In this document: positions 22,455-23,311 of the stretch, piece after piece
How positions within the stretch are numbered: position 1 is the first letter of the stretch
Layout: each line of letters opens with the position of its first letter
Assembly: GCA_001017865.1 (NCBI GenBank)
Contig: LATQ01000260.1
Location: 1-23,311, forward strand
DNA: 23,311 bases
Reading direction: 5' to 3'
DNA from: Rhodococcus sp. IITR03
Lineage (GTDB): Bacteria; Actinomycetota; Actinomycetes; Mycobacteriales; Mycobacteriaceae
Notes under the pieces: generated by a model
Told to the model about the DNA's origin: nothing
Databases searched by the model: none
What the model saw: the letters and a program-made list of their open reading frames with translations, nothing else
Translations under genes and position numbers: made by a program

Positions 22455-23311
22455 TCAATTCTCCACCGTGCGCCGCGTCGCGTCGGCAACCACCTCGATG
22501 AAGGAACCCCCGCTCTCGAGAATGCGACGTTGTCTGATCGCCCCATTGCCTCGGTCCAGGGTTACCGCCAGAGCGTCGTGCACGGAGCGATAAGCGTCGA
22601 GCTCCTCCAGGTCCGGCCGGCCTGAGCGAGCAGTCGACGGATCAGGTCGACGGCCGGAACCAACTGCGCAGAGCCGAGATCGATGCCGTGCCCGGCCAAA
22701 CCGTCCCGGGCCGCTCTCCAGCACGCCGCGCGCAGCAGCTCCTGATCGACCGAGGGCGCCGCCTCACCGCGTTCGATCGATGCCGTCGCCTGGGCGACCA
22801 ATGCATACACCAAGGTGGCCAGCGTGACGGTCTCCTCGACGGTCGCGGGCACGTCCGCGATGCGAATCTCGAGGGTCGGATGACGCGCGGAGATCCGCAC
22901 ATCCCAATAGACCATTCGAGGGTCCAGGATCGTGCCGGTGGTGAGCAGCGATTCGACCGCCGCGTCGTAGTCCGCGACCGAGGTGCACTGCGGGGGCAGT
23001 CCCGCGCTCGGCCAGCGCCCCCATCGCAGATATCGCCAGCTGGCATATCCGGTGTCCCGACCGTCGGCGATCGGCGAGTTGGCGGTCAGCGCCAACAAGG
23101 TGGGAAGCCACGGGCGCAAGTAGTTGATGATCTGGCAGCACGGTCACGATCGTCGACACCGATATGCACGTGGCATCCGCAGATCACGCCGTCGGCGACG
23201 CCACCGTAGTGCTGGGCCATGCGTCGGTAGCGCGGCGTGGCGGTGACCGAGCCGCTCGGAGGTTCGAAGATCGGGGTTCCGACCGCGACGAGCCGGCATC
23301 CTGCTCGCGCC
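22455..23311 (-). pseudogene. YbdK/EgtA-type carboxylate-amine ligase (GCS2 family), partial at window end, two frame breaks
   Basis: The gene enters from the right edge. The first frame has LVAVGTPIFEP, RYRRMAQHYGGVADG and [13 protein letters not shown], the conserved substrate/metal 'CGxHvHvg' region of glutamate-cysteine ligase family 2. After one missing base near 23133 it continues [53 protein letters not shown] and [14 protein letters not shown]. After a second near 22617 it ends [17 protein letters not shown] and NGAIRQRRILESGG. These are family landmarks in the correct order. YbdK-type enzymes have weak glutamate-cysteine ligase activity; EgtA-like relatives supply gamma-glutamylcysteine for ergothioneine. 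Which applies here cannot be decided from the fragment. Stop at 22455-22457. Confidence 0.85.

Noticed and set aside
1..23311. CRISPR arrays, tRNA or rRNA genes, insertion sequences, integrases
   Set aside because: No regularly spaced repeats, cloverleaf-like segments, conserved rRNA stretches, transposase motifs or terminal inverted repeats with target duplications were seen.

Overview
The window looks like chromosomal DNA of a high-GC actinobacterium of the mycolic-acid group (Rhodococcus or a close relative). Clues are the strong third-position GC bias, GTG starts, many apparently leaderless genes with a TANNNT box about 7 nt before the start codon, a PatA-type mannoside acyltransferase, a secreted cutinase, an Rv1733c-like membrane protein, CinA, a long-form GAPDH and an alpha/beta-hydrolase-adenylate cyclase fusion. 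No rRNA, tRNA, CRISPR array, integrase or transposase was seen.

Layout, left to right. Positions 1-2640: partial hypothetical gene, CPBP intramembrane protease, a GNAT remnant and a frameshifted DUF6544 gene. Positions 2670-5740: PatA-like acyltransferase, Rv1733c-like protein, PAP2 phosphatase, a frameshifted membrane-anchored glutaredoxin-like gene, a perfect bidirectional terminator and a GlsB/YeaQ-type membrane protein. Positions 5929-8064: SIMPL protein, then a small orphan island (28-codon leader ORF, hairpin, phage-like winged-helix gene, unrecognised coding-like DNA). Positions 8101-10562, minus strand: a tightly coupled operon of lipoprotein, divergent Nramp transporter and two PRC-barrel proteins. 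It is divergent from the hydrolase-cyclase gene, which is followed by cinA. Positions 13469-16713: flavin-binding PPOX gene divergent from a TetR-haloacetate-dehalogenase-like operon with a clear operator, then a cutinase. Positions 16767-20243: selenium-binding protein (methanethiol oxidase family), a small orphan gene and GAPDH. Positions 20934-23311: 5'-deoxynucleotidase-like protein, a small leaderless gene, the tail of an FAD monooxygenase and a partial YbdK/GCS2 carboxylate-amine ligase.

The most important observation concerns sequence quality. At least fifteen reading-frame breaks can be located by homology, and every one is a one-base deficit; none is an insertion. They hit conserved genes (GAPDH, cinA, selenium-binding protein four times, YbdK, PPOX), usually at a G/C run that would be repaired by one more G or C. 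This points to deletion errors in the assembly rather than real gene decay, so the genes typed here as pseudogenes are probably intact in the organism.

Functional themes are envelope and stress proteins (CPBP, PAP2, GlsB, SIMPL, PatA, cutinase), metal transport (the Nramp-PRC operon), redox and sulfur chemistry (glutaredoxin, PPOX, selenium-binding protein) and a self-regulated TetR-hydrolase unit.
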